Notes under the pieces: generated by a model | The model's database searches: none | The model's input: the letters and a program-made list of their open reading frames with translations, nothing else | Told to the model about the DNA's origin: nothing | Program-made: the position numbers and the translations under genes | From: JAICYJ01 sp035695105 | GTDB lineage: Bacteria > Actinomycetota > Thermoleophilia > Gaiellales > JAICJC01 | NCBI GenBank assembly: GCA_035695105.1 | Contig: DASSEV010000020.1 | Coordinates: forward strand, 62,001 to 126,000 | Length of the DNA stretch: 64,000 nucleotides | Reading direction: 5' to 3' | Shown here: one piece after another, positions 1-7,533 of the stretch | How positions within the stretch are numbered: the first letter of the stretch is position 1 | How the letters are laid out: each line of letters starts with the position of its first letter

Positions 1-967
1 TCAGGAACGTCCACGCGGCTTGCTTGCGCGCGCTGCCCTTGTCGAACATCACCCACTGGTCGGGCCCCGAGATGGTCTGATGGTTGAGATCGCCGGGCAG
101 GATCTGCACGCCGTAGTTCACGTCCGTGAAGCTGGACAGGTCCCACGGGCCGGTGAACAGCATCGCGATCTTGCCGGAGTTGAACAGGTTCGCGTAGTTG
201 CCGTTCCCGCTGTCGAGGTACACGGAGTGGTCGACCGTGGCCATCTGCTGGAGCAGCGTCGCCGCCTTGACGCCGGCCGGCGAGTTGAACTCCGCCTTGG
301 TGTTGTCCGAGTTGAGGATGTCGCCACCGGCCTGCCAGAGCAGCGCGTCGAAGCGCCACACGGTGTCCTCGCTGGCGTCGTTCACGTAGGCCCAGCCGAA
401 CTGCTTCGTGGACGTGTTGGTCAGCTTCTTCGCCGCGGCGCGGAAGTCGTCCCAGGTCCAGTTGTCGCTGGGGTAGGAGATGCCGGCCTGGTCGAACAGC
501 TTCTTGTTGTAGACCAGGGCCAGGTTGTCGACGAGCGCCGGCACGCCGATGATCTTCGGCCCGACCTGCACGGCCTGGCGCTCGGCCGGCCAGAAGTCGT
601 TCCAGTTGATCGACGGATCCGACTGGATCAGTGGGGCGAGGTCGACGGCTGCCGGGCTGCGGGCGATGTTCGCCGCCCACGAGCCATACAGGTACGCGAT
701 GTCCGGCTCGGCCCCGCCGCGGATCGCGGTCAGCACCTTCTGCAGCGCGTAGTCGGCGTTGCCGTAGTTCTGGACCGTGACGTGGATCTTGGGATGTGTG
801 GCGTTGAACCGCTTGGCGGCGTCGTTGATGGCCTTGCCCTCGACGTCCTCGTAGCCGTGCCAGACGGTGATGTTGACGACGCCGTTCGATGACCCGCCGC
901 CGCCGCACGAGGCCGCGGCCAGGAGCAGGACGAGCAGGGGCAGGACGAGGGACACCACGCGTTTCAT
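1..967 (-). CDS. Sugar ABC transporter substrate-binding lipoprotein (3' end beyond window)
   Basis: Read on the minus strand from the ATG at 967. It begins with a lipoprotein signal peptide (MKRVVSL, a Leu/Val core, then LAAASC, lipid-accepting Cys21) followed by a Gly/Ser linker. The mature part opens with NITVWHGYE, typical of family 1 extracellular solute-binding proteins for sugars and glycerol-3-phosphate; later segments such as GVPALVDNLALVYNKK and MLFTGPWDLS also fit. The frame stays open to the window edge, so the C-terminus is missing. Its ATG overlaps the stop of the SIS gene upstream (ATGA), so the two are co-transcribed. Permease genes are expected just outside the window. The family is clear; the exact sugar is not. 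Confidence 0.9.
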   Translation of the reverse strand, partial: MKRVVSLVLPLLVLLLAAASCGGGGSSNGVVNITVWHGYEDVEGKAINDAAKRFNATHPKIHVTVQNYGNADYALQKVLTAIRGGAEPDIAYLYGSWAANIARSPAAVDLAPLIQSDPSINWNDFWPAERQAVQVGPKIIGVPALVDNLALVYNKKLFDQAGISYPSDNWTWDDFRAAAKKLTNTSTKQFGWAYVNDASEDTVWRFDALLWQAGGDILNSDNTKAEFNSPAGVKAATLLQQMATVDHSVYLDSGNGNYANLFNSGKIAMLFTGPWDLSSFTDVNYGVQILPGDLNHQTISGPDQWVMFDKGSARKQAAWTFL

Positions 968-1836
968 GGCAGCACCACCGATCGTGTCAGATTGCGGGGG
1001 GAGTCGGGGTCGAGTCCGCGCACCTCGGCCAGGCGGATCGCCATCCGGTGCGCGAGGACGAGCGCCGCGAGTGGATGCGCGCCGGTGTCGACCAGCGTCG
1101 CACCGGTTGCGCGGACGTCGGCGGCGAGGGCCGGGTCGAGGGTGCCGATCGACACGACCGCGGTGTCCTCGTCGGCGAGGGCGATCGGCCCGTGCCGGTA
1201 CTCCATGGCCGGGTACGCCTCCGACCAGGCCTGGGCCGCCTCGCGCAGCTTGAGCGCGGCCTCGCTGGCCAGGCCGACGGTCCAGCCGCGGCCGAGGAAC
1301 TGGAAGCGCCGAAACGCCGCGGGATCGAGCGGAAGCGGGTCGCGGAGCGTCCGCTCGGCGTCTGCGGCCGCGGCCGCTGTATCGAGCCCAAGGTGGGCAA
1401 GCAGGAGCACGAGCGCGGAGGTGGCGAAGCGGGTCTGCACGACCGATCGCTCGTCGGCGAACGCGAGGACGACCGAGCGACCGGCGAGCTCGTCGACCGG
1501 GCTGCCGGCCACGGCGGTGACCGCGATCGTCGGCGTGTCGGCCGGAAGCGCGCGCAGCAGGTCGCAGACCTCGGTGGTGGTTCCCGAGCGGGAGAGTGCA
1601 AGCACGCCGTCGTAGCGGCGTCCGGCCGGGTACTCGGAGGCGGCGAAGGCATCCGTCTCCCCGTGGCCGGCGGCCTCGCGGGCGGCGGCATACGACTGGG
1701 CGATGAACAGCGACGTGCCGCATCCGACGACGGCGAGGCGCGAGCCGTGGGGCGGCAGCGGAGCGTCGGCGGCAAGGGCGGAGGCCTGCCGCCACACCTG
1801 GGGCTGGCTGGCCACCTCTTGCTCGATTGCGCTCAT
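964..1836 (-). CDS. SIS-domain sugar-phosphate isomerase/deaminase-like protein (AgaS/GlmS type)
   Basis: A 290-residue protein with two SIS folds, like the isomerase half of GlmS and like AgaS. VVGCGTSLFIAQ (about residues 36-47) and LSRSGTTTEV (81-90) form the classic sugar-phosphate loop; AALKLREAAQAWSEAYPAMEYRHGP is the usual second-domain signature and RNLTRSVVLP the usual C-terminal tail. No glutaminase domain is present, so it probably isomerises or deaminates an imported amino sugar or ketose phosphate. An in-frame extension to 2013 exists, but the ATG at 1836 fits the family and leaves room for a divergent promoter. It overlaps the downstream binding-protein gene by 4 bases and diverges from the DeoR gene. 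Confidence 0.85.
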   Translation of the reverse strand: MSAIEQEVASQPQVWRQASALAADAPLPPHGSRLAVVGCGTSLFIAQSYAAAREAAGHGETDAFAASEYPAGRRYDGVLALSRSGTTTEVCDLLRALPADTPTIAVTAVAGSPVDELAGRSVVLAFADERSVVQTRFATSALVLLLAHLGLDTAAAAADAERTLRDPLPLDPAAFRRFQFLGRGWTVGLASEAALKLREAAQAWSEAYPAMEYRHGPIALADEDTAVVSIGTLDPALAADVRATGATLVDTGAHPLAALVLAHRMAIRLAEVRGLDPDSPRNLTRSVVLP

Positions 1837-1909
1837 ATCGCGCGACTCTACGCAGAAAACGAGCACAAAGCAAGCATTCAAGCACACATCGGGCCGGTAC
1901 ACTGGCGCG
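1837..1909. promoter_or_regulatory. Divergent promoter/operator region between SIS operon and deoR-type gene
   Basis: A 73-base A/T-richer patch. For the minus strand, TTGCTT (1873-1868), a 17-base spacer and TAGAGT (1850-1845) make a plausible sigma-70 promoter ending just before the ATG at 1836. For the plus strand, TACACT at 1898-1903 sits seven bases before the GTG at 1910. Both transcripts would be nearly leaderless. On the minus strand the motif TGCTT recurs (TGCTTGAATGCTTGCTTT) over the -35, which is a reasonable operator for the adjacent DeoR-family repressor. The motifs are seen; their function is inferred. Confidence 0.5.
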
Positions 1910-2668
1910 GTGCGACAGTCGGATCGTCTCAGCCGCATCGTCGAGCAGATCTCAGCCAACGGCTCCGTCGGCGTCGGCGACCTGGCCGACTCGCTGGGCG
2001 TGTCGGCGGCCACGGTGCGGCGCGACCTCGCCCTGCTCGAGGAGCAGCGGCTGCTGGCCCGGACGCACGGCGGCGCGGTGGCGCATGGGGTGCTCTACGA
2101 GCTGCCGCTGCGCTACCGGAGCGCCCGGCACCAGGAGGAGAAGGCACGGATCGCGCGGGCGGCGGCGGAGCGCGTGCCCGATGGTGCGGCCGTCGGCATG
2201 ACGGGGGGCACGACCACCACCGAGGCGGCGCGGGCGCTCTCCGACCGGCGTGGGCTGACGGTGGTCACCAACTCGCTCAGCATCGCCTCCGAACTGGCGG
2301 TGCGACCGACGCTGAAGCTGGTGGTGACGGGCGGGGTGGCGCGGCCCGAGTCCTACGAGCTGGTCGGGCCGCTGGCCGAGGCGTCGCTCGCCGAGCTCAA
2401 CCTGGACGTGGTGCTGCTCGGCGTGGACGGGATCTCGGCCGAGGCGGGGCTGACGACGCACCACGAGGTGGAGGCGCACACCAACCGCGCGCTGATCTCA
2501 CGCGCCCGGCGGGTGATCGTCGTCGCCGACAGCTCGAAGGTGGGGCAGGTCGCGTTCGCGCGGATCTGCCAACTGGGCGAGGTGCACGAGCTGATCACCG
2601 ACGACGGTGCCGACGCGGGCACCGTCGCGGAGGTGCGCGACGCGGGCGTGGTCGTGACCCTGGTCTAG
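1910..2668 (+). CDS. DeoR-family transcriptional repressor
   Basis: 252 residues, the standard DeoR/GlpR length. The N-terminal winged helix (about residues 5-57) carries RIVEQISANGSVGVGDLADS and VSAATVRRDLALLEE, followed by the family hallmark RTHGGAV. The C-terminal effector domain has GMTGGTTTTEAARAL, the VVTNSL motif and ADSSKVGQVAF, the sugar-phosphate-binding fold. The GTG at 1910 was chosen because homology begins here; the longer open frame to 1703 reads antisense through the SIS gene. Divergence from the isomerase/ABC operon suggests that it represses that operon and is relieved by a phosphorylated sugar. Confidence 0.9.
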   Translation: MRQSDRLSRIVEQISANGSVGVGDLADSLGVSAATVRRDLALLEEQRLLARTHGGAVAHGVLYELPLRYRSARHQEEKARIARAAAERVPDGAAVGMTGGTTTTEAARALSDRRGLTVVTNSLSIASELAVRPTLKLVVTGGVARPESYELVGPLAEASLAELNLDVVLLGVDGISAEAGLTTHHEVEAHTNRALISRARRVIVVADSSKVGQVAFARICQLGEVHELITDDGADAGTVAEVRDAGVVVTLV

Positions 2669-2678
2669 CGTGGGTTGA

Positions 2679-3029
2679 CTAGTGCCCGGAGCCGGCCAGC
2701 TCGCACTGGCAGAACACCGGCGCGTAGCCGCAGTCGCGGCAGCGGTTGCGGCGCTGCCAGGCGGCCCAGGCGGAGAGCGCGAGCAGGCAGCAGAGGATCG
2801 CGAGCACGGCGCTCAGGTTGATCGTGACCGGGAGCGTGAACGTGGCATGATGCTGCTCGGTCTGCGCCACGGCGGCCTGCGCGGCCGGGTGGCTGGGCCG
2901 GTGCGTGGCCGCGCGCGGTGCGGCCGAGCCTGCCAGCGCGGCGACGCCAACCACCACGGCGAGCGCGACCAGGACGCCTGCGGCCTGGAATGCGATGACC
3001 CATCGCTTCGACATGCTGAGAGTGTTCAT
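2679..3029 (-). CDS. Small membrane protein with C-terminal Cys-rich (zinc-ribbon-like) tail
   Basis: A 116-residue protein of no recognised family. It has an N-terminal membrane helix (about residues 10-34), a 30-residue His/Ala/Gln-rich exported or loop segment, a second helix (about 68-92) and a short tail CRDCGYAPVFCQCE with CxxC and CxC pairs, suggesting a metal-binding knuckle. The start at 3029 (MNTLSMSK) could also be the Met five codons later. The convergent neighbour is the deoR-type gene, whose stop lies 10 bases away. Function unknown. Confidence 0.65.
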   Translation of the reverse strand: MNTLSMSKRWVIAFQAAGVLVALAVVVGVAALAGSAAPRAATHRPSHPAAQAAVAQTEQHHATFTLPVTINLSAVLAILCCLLALSAWAAWQRRNRCRDCGYAPVFCQCELAGSGH

Positions 3030-3124
3030 CGGCTGGAGGGCTCGGGAATCGGAGCACTTTCTCATGCCGGCTTCGGGATGGCAACGATCCGCCGTGCGTA
3101 GCTTTCCGCAAGGCGGGGGTCTCG

Positions 3125-3742
3125 CTATCCGTCGGCGTCGAGCAGGCCCTGCAGCGCCGTCTTGCCGTCGGCGAAGGCGCCGCCGTGATCGAGGCAGAGC
3201 ACCGTGAAGGGCAGGTCGACCCAGCCGGCCACCGTGCGGCGGCTCTGCTCCGGGTCGTCGTGGTGCCTGAGCGGGCCCCAGTTGAGGCCGGCCTCCGGAT
3301 CGCCGCCGAGCAGGTCGGCGGTGACCAGCGCGCCCGGGTCGCCACGGCGGAGCAGCACGTAGTGCACCGGCCCCGGGCCGGGAGCGCGCAGCGCCTGGAA
3401 GCCGCCGGGCAGCTCGTCGCCGTCGCCGTACCTGTGATCGGGCTCCTCGTCGGGCGGGACGGTTCCCTTCGGCATCCACACGGGCGCGCCGAACTCGCGG
3501 CGGTAGTGCCAGGCGGAGCGCTGGTGCCCCTTGCTGGTCAGCAGGATTGCCGTCGGGCGCGGCAGCTCCGCCAGCCGTTCCGGATCGAGCTGCACGGGAT
3601 CGACCAGCACGGCGCCGTCCTCGGTCGCGAACAGGTGACAGCTCGACGTCGCGCCGCCGATGCCGCTGTTTCGGATCTGCCAGTGCCAGATGCCGGGGAC
3701 GACCTCCTCGGCGGACTGGGCGATCTCGGCGGGCTCGGTCAC
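3125..3742 (-). CDS. Metallo-beta-lactamase-fold-like protein, metal sites altered
   Basis: About 205 residues from a GTG at 3742. The layout follows the MBL fold: EEVVPGIWHWQI at the start, CHLFATEDGAVLVDP (strand pair that normally precedes the first metal motif), AILLTSKGHQRSAWHYR where HxHxDH is expected, then PVHYVLL, TADLLGG and CLDHGGAF at the positions of later metal ligands. Only scattered His/Asp remain, so it may bind one metal differently or be non-catalytic. The in-frame ATG at 3793 is less likely because homology starts after residue 18 of that longer form. Substrate unknown. Confidence 0.7.
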   Translation of the reverse strand: MTEPAEIAQSAEEVVPGIWHWQIRNSGIGGATSSCHLFATEDGAVLVDPVQLDPERLAELPRPTAILLTSKGHQRSAWHYRREFGAPVWMPKGTVPPDEEPDHRYGDGDELPGGFQALRAPGPGPVHYVLLRRGDPGALVTADLLGGDPEAGLNWGPLRHHDDPEQSRRTVAGWVDLPFTVLCLDHGGAFADGKTALQGLLDADG

Positions 3743-3786
3743 GTGGCGCAGCCTAGATGATTGGTTCCACGGCGCCGTGCGGGCAA

Positions 3787-3809
3787 GGCGCAAGCCAACG
3801 GCTTGCGCC
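3787..3809. terminator. Perfect 10-bp hairpin, terminator-like
   Basis: GGCGCAAGCC, loop AAC, GGCTTGCGCC: a perfect 10-bp inverted repeat in the gap downstream of the prolyl oligopeptidase stop. There is no clear U-tract, as is common in high-GC actinobacteria. It probably separates that gene from the MBL-like gene. Confidence 0.55.
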
Positions 3810-3818
3810 GGTCACGAC

Positions 3819-3840
3819 CGATCTGCGATCACGCAGATCG
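3819..3840. terminator. Second perfect hairpin, terminator-like
   Basis: CGATCTGCG, loop ATCA, CGCAGATCG: a perfect 9-bp stem ten bases from the first hairpin. The two together probably form a tandem terminator for the prolyl oligopeptidase transcript, read on the minus strand. A palindromic operator for the MBL-like gene is an alternative. Confidence 0.5.
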
Positions 3841-3901
3841 GGAGGGGCAGTCCTACCGATCGCAGCCCGCGCACGGTCGACAACAACCCGCAGTCGGACG
3901 A

Positions 3902-6037
3902 TCAGAGGTGCGGAGTCGTGGAATCACTCATCTGGCGCGGATACTCCGGGCCCAGGCGGTCGAAGATGAACGTGTAGACGTCGGCCAGGCGATCGACGGT
4001 CTCGTCGAGCGATCCGCCGATCCCGTGCCCGCCGGATGCGATCCGAAGCAGGATCGGCTCGCTGCCGGAGGTGGCCGCCTGCATCCTCGCCGCCATCTTC
4101 TTGGGGTGGTACGCATCCACCCGCGGGTCGAACTCGCCGCCGGTGAGGAGCGTTGCGGGGTAGGCGACGCCGTCGCGGACGTTGTGGTACGGGGAGTACG
4201 CCAGTAGCGCCTGGAACTGGCCGGGATCCTCGACCGTTCCCAGCTCGCCGGACACGAACTCGCCGTTCGGGTGGAGCTCGGCCCGCAGCATGTCCATCAC
4301 GGGCACGAGCGCCACCACGACCCCCGCGATGTCGGGATGCTGGGTCAGGATCGCGCCCATCAGCAGGCCGCCATTCGATCCGCCGATGATGGCCAGCTGC
4401 TGCGGACTGGTCACGCCCGACTCGGCCAGATGCGTGGCGCAGGCGGCGAAGTCGTCGAACACCCGCTGCTTTGCCTCGAGCCGGCCCGCGTGGTGCCAGC
4501 CCTCGCCGTACTCGCCGCCGCCTCGCAGGTTGGCGACCGCGTACACGCCTCCCTGCTCCAGCCAGAGCAGCCGCGTCGCATCGAACTGCGGCTTCAGCGA
4601 GATCCCGAACCCGCCGTAGCCGGTCAGGAGCGCGGGGGCCGATCCGTCGCGCGGAGTTCCGGGGGAGGCGATCAGCGTCATGGGCACGCGCGTGCCGTCG
4701 GCGGAGACCGCGAACTCGCGGCGCACCTCGTACTCGCCGAGGTCGAAGGGCGTCTCGTCGGCGAGCGCGGTCGGCCGCGGCGCGGCGGCGTCGCCCGCCC
4801 GCCACCAGACGCGGGGCTGCGTGAACGACTCGAGCGCGTAGGCGACCTCGCCGGTGTCGAGCCGGCCGAGGCTGTCGATCGCCGACACCGGAGGGACGTC
4901 GATGCCGCGGAGGCCGCTTCCGTCGAGCTCGCAGACCCGCAACCCCGACGGACCGCCGTCGATGTCGAGCAGCCACAGCCGCGATGCCGTGACGGCGATG
5001 CTCTCGATGTTCAGGTCGCTCGGCGCCACCACCGGCTCGGCGGTGGCCACCGTTGCCCCAGTGGTCAGCGGGAGTCGAAGCACCTCGCCGCGCGGCGAGC
5101 GTTCGCGTGAGAGCAGGTGGAGCGCCTCGTCGCCGAAGGTTGCGCCGACGCAGCGATCCTCGATCGCTGCAACCGCCCACCAGTCGCCGTCGCCCTGCGG
5201 CCGCACGAACACCTGCCACTCGCCGCTGTCGCCGCGCTGGGCACGGTCCATCAGCCAGCGGCCGTCCGGCGAGGACGCGAGGAAGTGCTCGACGATCCTG
5301 GGGTCGGCAAGGGGGCCGGGATGGTCGCGGCGGTCATCCTCCGGCGGCCGGCCGATGGTGTGGTGCCAGATCTCCTGGAAGAAGTCGAGCTCCTGCTCCG
5401 AGCGCTCGCCCGGTGCGGGTCCGCGTGTGTACCAGAACCCGGTGGAATCGCCTGCCCAGGCCAGCGACCCGCCGGCCGTGCCGGAGTTGACGCGCGGGAT
5501 CGCGGCGTCGACCGGCTCGCCGTCGGCCGTGGCGAAGAGGTGCAGCGTCCCGTCCTCGGTGCCGTGCGAGGAGAGCGAGACGGCGACCAGCCGGCCGTCG
5601 GGCGACGGAACGAACCAGTCGATCGTGGTCGCGCCGGTCTCATCGATCACGTTGGGGTCGACCAGCACCCTCGCGCCGGCGGTGTCGTCGATGTCCGGCA
5701 GCATGAGGAGGAACGGCTGCTGCCTGGGTGGCCGGCGCTGAAGGATGAAGTAGGCGGATCCAGCCTTCCGCGGGCCCTCGTAGTCGGACTCGAACGCATG
5801 CCGGCCCCACGCCGTCGACGCTGCCGTCGCGATCTGCTCGGCGCGCTGCCTGACAGCGGCGTAGGCCGGCCGGCTCTGGAGAAACTCGCTCGTCGCCGCG
5901 TTCTGGGCCGCCGTCCAGGCGGCCGTCTGCTCGGAGGCGGCGTCCTCGAGCCAGCGGTAGTCCTCGCTGACGGTCACCCCGTGGTAGGTGGTGCTGACCG
6001 CGACCCTCGGCGTCTCGGTGGTCTCCGTCGAACCCAT
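3902..6037 (-). CDS. Prolyl oligopeptidase (S9A serine peptidase)
   Basis: 711 residues, the normal length. The N-terminal propeller begins with the family signature YRWLED; the C-terminal alpha/beta-hydrolase domain holds the catalytic triad: nucleophile Ser554 in IIGGSNGGLLMG, Asp637 in GEFDPRVDAYH and His671 in ASGGHGIGG. Upstream LTGYGGFGISLKP and NLRGGGEYGEGWHHAG are oxyanion and domain-interface motifs of S9A enzymes. It cleaves short peptides after proline. No signal peptide is visible, so it should be cytoplasmic. It stands alone between a terminator pair and dinB. Confidence 0.95.
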   Translation of the reverse strand: MGSTETTETPRVAVSTTYHGVTVSEDYRWLEDAASEQTAAWTAAQNAATSEFLQSRPAYAAVRQRAEQIATAASTAWGRHAFESDYEGPRKAGSAYFILQRRPPRQQPFLLMLPDIDDTAGARVLVDPNVIDETGATTIDWFVPSPDGRLVAVSLSSHGTEDGTLHLFATADGEPVDAAIPRVNSGTAGGSLAWAGDSTGFWYTRGPAPGERSEQELDFFQEIWHHTIGRPPEDDRRDHPGPLADPRIVEHFLASSPDGRWLMDRAQRGDSGEWQVFVRPQGDGDWWAVAAIEDRCVGATFGDEALHLLSRERSPRGEVLRLPLTTGATVATAEPVVAPSDLNIESIAVTASRLWLLDIDGGPSGLRVCELDGSGLRGIDVPPVSAIDSLGRLDTGEVAYALESFTQPRVWWRAGDAAAPRPTALADETPFDLGEYEVRREFAVSADGTRVPMTLIASPGTPRDGSAPALLTGYGGFGISLKPQFDATRLLWLEQGGVYAVANLRGGGEYGEGWHHAGRLEAKQRVFDDFAACATHLAESGVTSPQQLAIIGGSNGGLLMGAILTQHPDIAGVVVALVPVMDMLRAELHPNGEFVSGELGTVEDPGQFQALLAYSPYHNVRDGVAYPATLLTGGEFDPRVDAYHPKKMAARMQAATSGSEPILLRIASGGHGIGGSLDETVDRLADVYTFIFDRLGPEYPRQMSDSTTPHL

Positions 6038-6121
6038 CGCCGCCCTCCATCCGCTCGCGTCGTCCGGTTGATCCTGTCCGAGCCGACCTTAGCGCGGCCG
6101 CGCCGGCATGGCCCTGTCGCG

Positions 6122-7309
6122 TCAGTCCGGCAGCATCGGCGGCGACCAGCCGCGGTCGCGGCCGAGCAGCGCCGCGCGGATCACCGCCTTCGAGCCATAG
6201 CGGTCGCGGACGGCGTCGAGGGCCGCGTCGAGCGCGTCGCGGTCGTGGCCGTCGAGCGGGAGCGTCAGCTGCGTGCGGTCGGCCCGCTCGAGGCCCGACA
6301 CCGACAGGCCGATCAGCGTCACCCCGCGGCGAACGAGCGACGGCATCGCCCCGGCAAGCAGCATCCGGGCAACCCCCAGGATGGCGTCGGTCTGCGCCGT
6401 CGCCCGCGGCATGGTGTGCGACCGCGTCGCGCGGGCGAAGTCGCCGTAGCGCAGCCGCAGCACGACCGTCCGGCCGATCCGCCCTGCGGCGCGCATCCTG
6501 CGCGTCACGCGCTCGACGATGGCGATCAGGGTCGCGTCCATCTCGAGGGCGGAGTGCGGCCCGCGGCCGATCGCGCGCTGCGAGCCGATCGAGCCGCGCC
6601 GGCGTCCCGGCTCGACCCGGCGGCGGTCGCGGTTGTGGGCGAGCGCGTGCAGCTGCCGCCCGGCGGCGCGTCCGACCAGCTCGACCAGCCGCGGCTCGCT
6701 GAGCGCCGCGACCTCCCCGACCGTCGCGATCCCCTGCGCATGCAGCTTGATCGCCGTCGCAGGGCCCACGCCCCACAGCCGCTGGACGGGAAGCGGGTGG
6801 AGGAACGCGAGCTCGCCCTCCGGGGGCACAACCAGCAGGCCGTCCGGCTTGGCGACGCCGCTCGCCACCTTGGCGAGGAACTTGGTGCGCGCCACGCCGA
6901 CCGTGATCGGCAGGCCGGCGTCGGCGCGGACGCGGCGCCGCAGCGCCCGGGCGATGTCCGCAGGCGTCCCGGAGATGTGCTCCAGGCCCCGCGCGTCCAG
7001 GAATGCCTCGTCGATCGACAGGCCTTCCACTACCGGGCTCATATCCTCGAAGATCCGGTAGACCGCCCGGCTCGCGTCCGCGTACGCCTGCATCCGCGGC
7101 CGCACGACGACGGCCTCCGGGCAGAGCCGGCGCGCCTGGCGGCCGCCCATCGCCGTCTTGACGCCGAACGCGCGGGCCTCGTAGCTGGCGGCGAGCACGA
7201 CGCCGCCGCCCACGATCACGGGGCGGCCGCGCAGCGCGGGGTCGTCGCGCTGCTCGACCGACGCGAAGAACGCGTCGAGGTCGGCGTGGAGGATGGTGGC
7301 CGCATCCAT
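6122..7309 (-). CDS. dinB: DNA polymerase IV (Y family, translesion)
   Basis: 395 residues from the ATG at 7309. Metal-binding acidic residues lie in ILHADLDAFFASVE (Asp10) and GLSIDEAFLD (Asp100, Glu101); helix-hairpin-helix segments, the little finger and a C-terminal beta-clamp motif QLTLPL follow. It performs error-prone bypass of DNA lesions. Possible upstream starts at 7318 and 7345 would read through the LexA box; the chosen start lies directly against that box, implying a leaderless or nearly leaderless SOS transcript. It is separated from the prolyl oligopeptidase gene by 84 bases. Confidence 0.93.
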   Translation of the reverse strand: MDAATILHADLDAFFASVEQRDDPALRGRPVIVGGGVVLAASYEARAFGVKTAMGGRQARRLCPEAVVVRPRMQAYADASRAVYRIFEDMSPVVEGLSIDEAFLDARGLEHISGTPADIARALRRRVRADAGLPITVGVARTKFLAKVASGVAKPDGLLVVPPEGELAFLHPLPVQRLWGVGPATAIKLHAQGIATVGEVAALSEPRLVELVGRAAGRQLHALAHNRDRRRVEPGRRRGSIGSQRAIGRGPHSALEMDATLIAIVERVTRRMRAAGRIGRTVVLRLRYGDFARATRSHTMPRATAQTDAILGVARMLLAGAMPSLVRRGVTLIGLSVSGLERADRTQLTLPLDGHDRDALDAALDAVRDRYGSKAVIRAALLGRDRGWSPPMLPD

Positions 7310-7323
7310 CGAACACATGTTCG
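7310..7323. promoter_or_regulatory. LexA (SOS) box in front of dinB
   Basis: The 14-mer CGAACACATGTTCG matches the Gram-positive/actinobacterial LexA consensus CGAACRNRYGTTCG at every position. It lies immediately upstream of the dinB start codon, where LexA would block transcription initiation until DNA damage. Confidence 0.85.
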
Positions 7324-7533
7324 CACGGGGCGGCGCTGGCTGCACGGTTTTTCACGCACGTTGCGAACTTCGTGCTTGAACGTCGCCGCGGCCTGCCGTA
7401 CGTTCTCCCTGCGCCGCCAAGGGCAGCCGAGTAGGTCGAAGCCAGTCGGACGGATCGTAGAGGTGACTCGAACGTCTGTTGGGCTGGTGGACGAAAGGCA
7501 CGCCGTGGCGGCGAATCTCTGGTCCGGCCCGGT

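Noticed and set aside
20..892. A 290-residue plus-strand frame over the binding-protein gene
   Set aside because: The minus-strand frame encodes a solute-binding protein with a lipobox; the plus-strand frame has no family features.
889..2682. A 597-residue open frame on the plus strand across the SIS gene
   Set aside because: It is an Arg/Gly/Pro/Ala-rich frame opposite or in a different phase to real genes; long spurious frames are expected at this GC content. The DeoR gene in another frame has clear family motifs.
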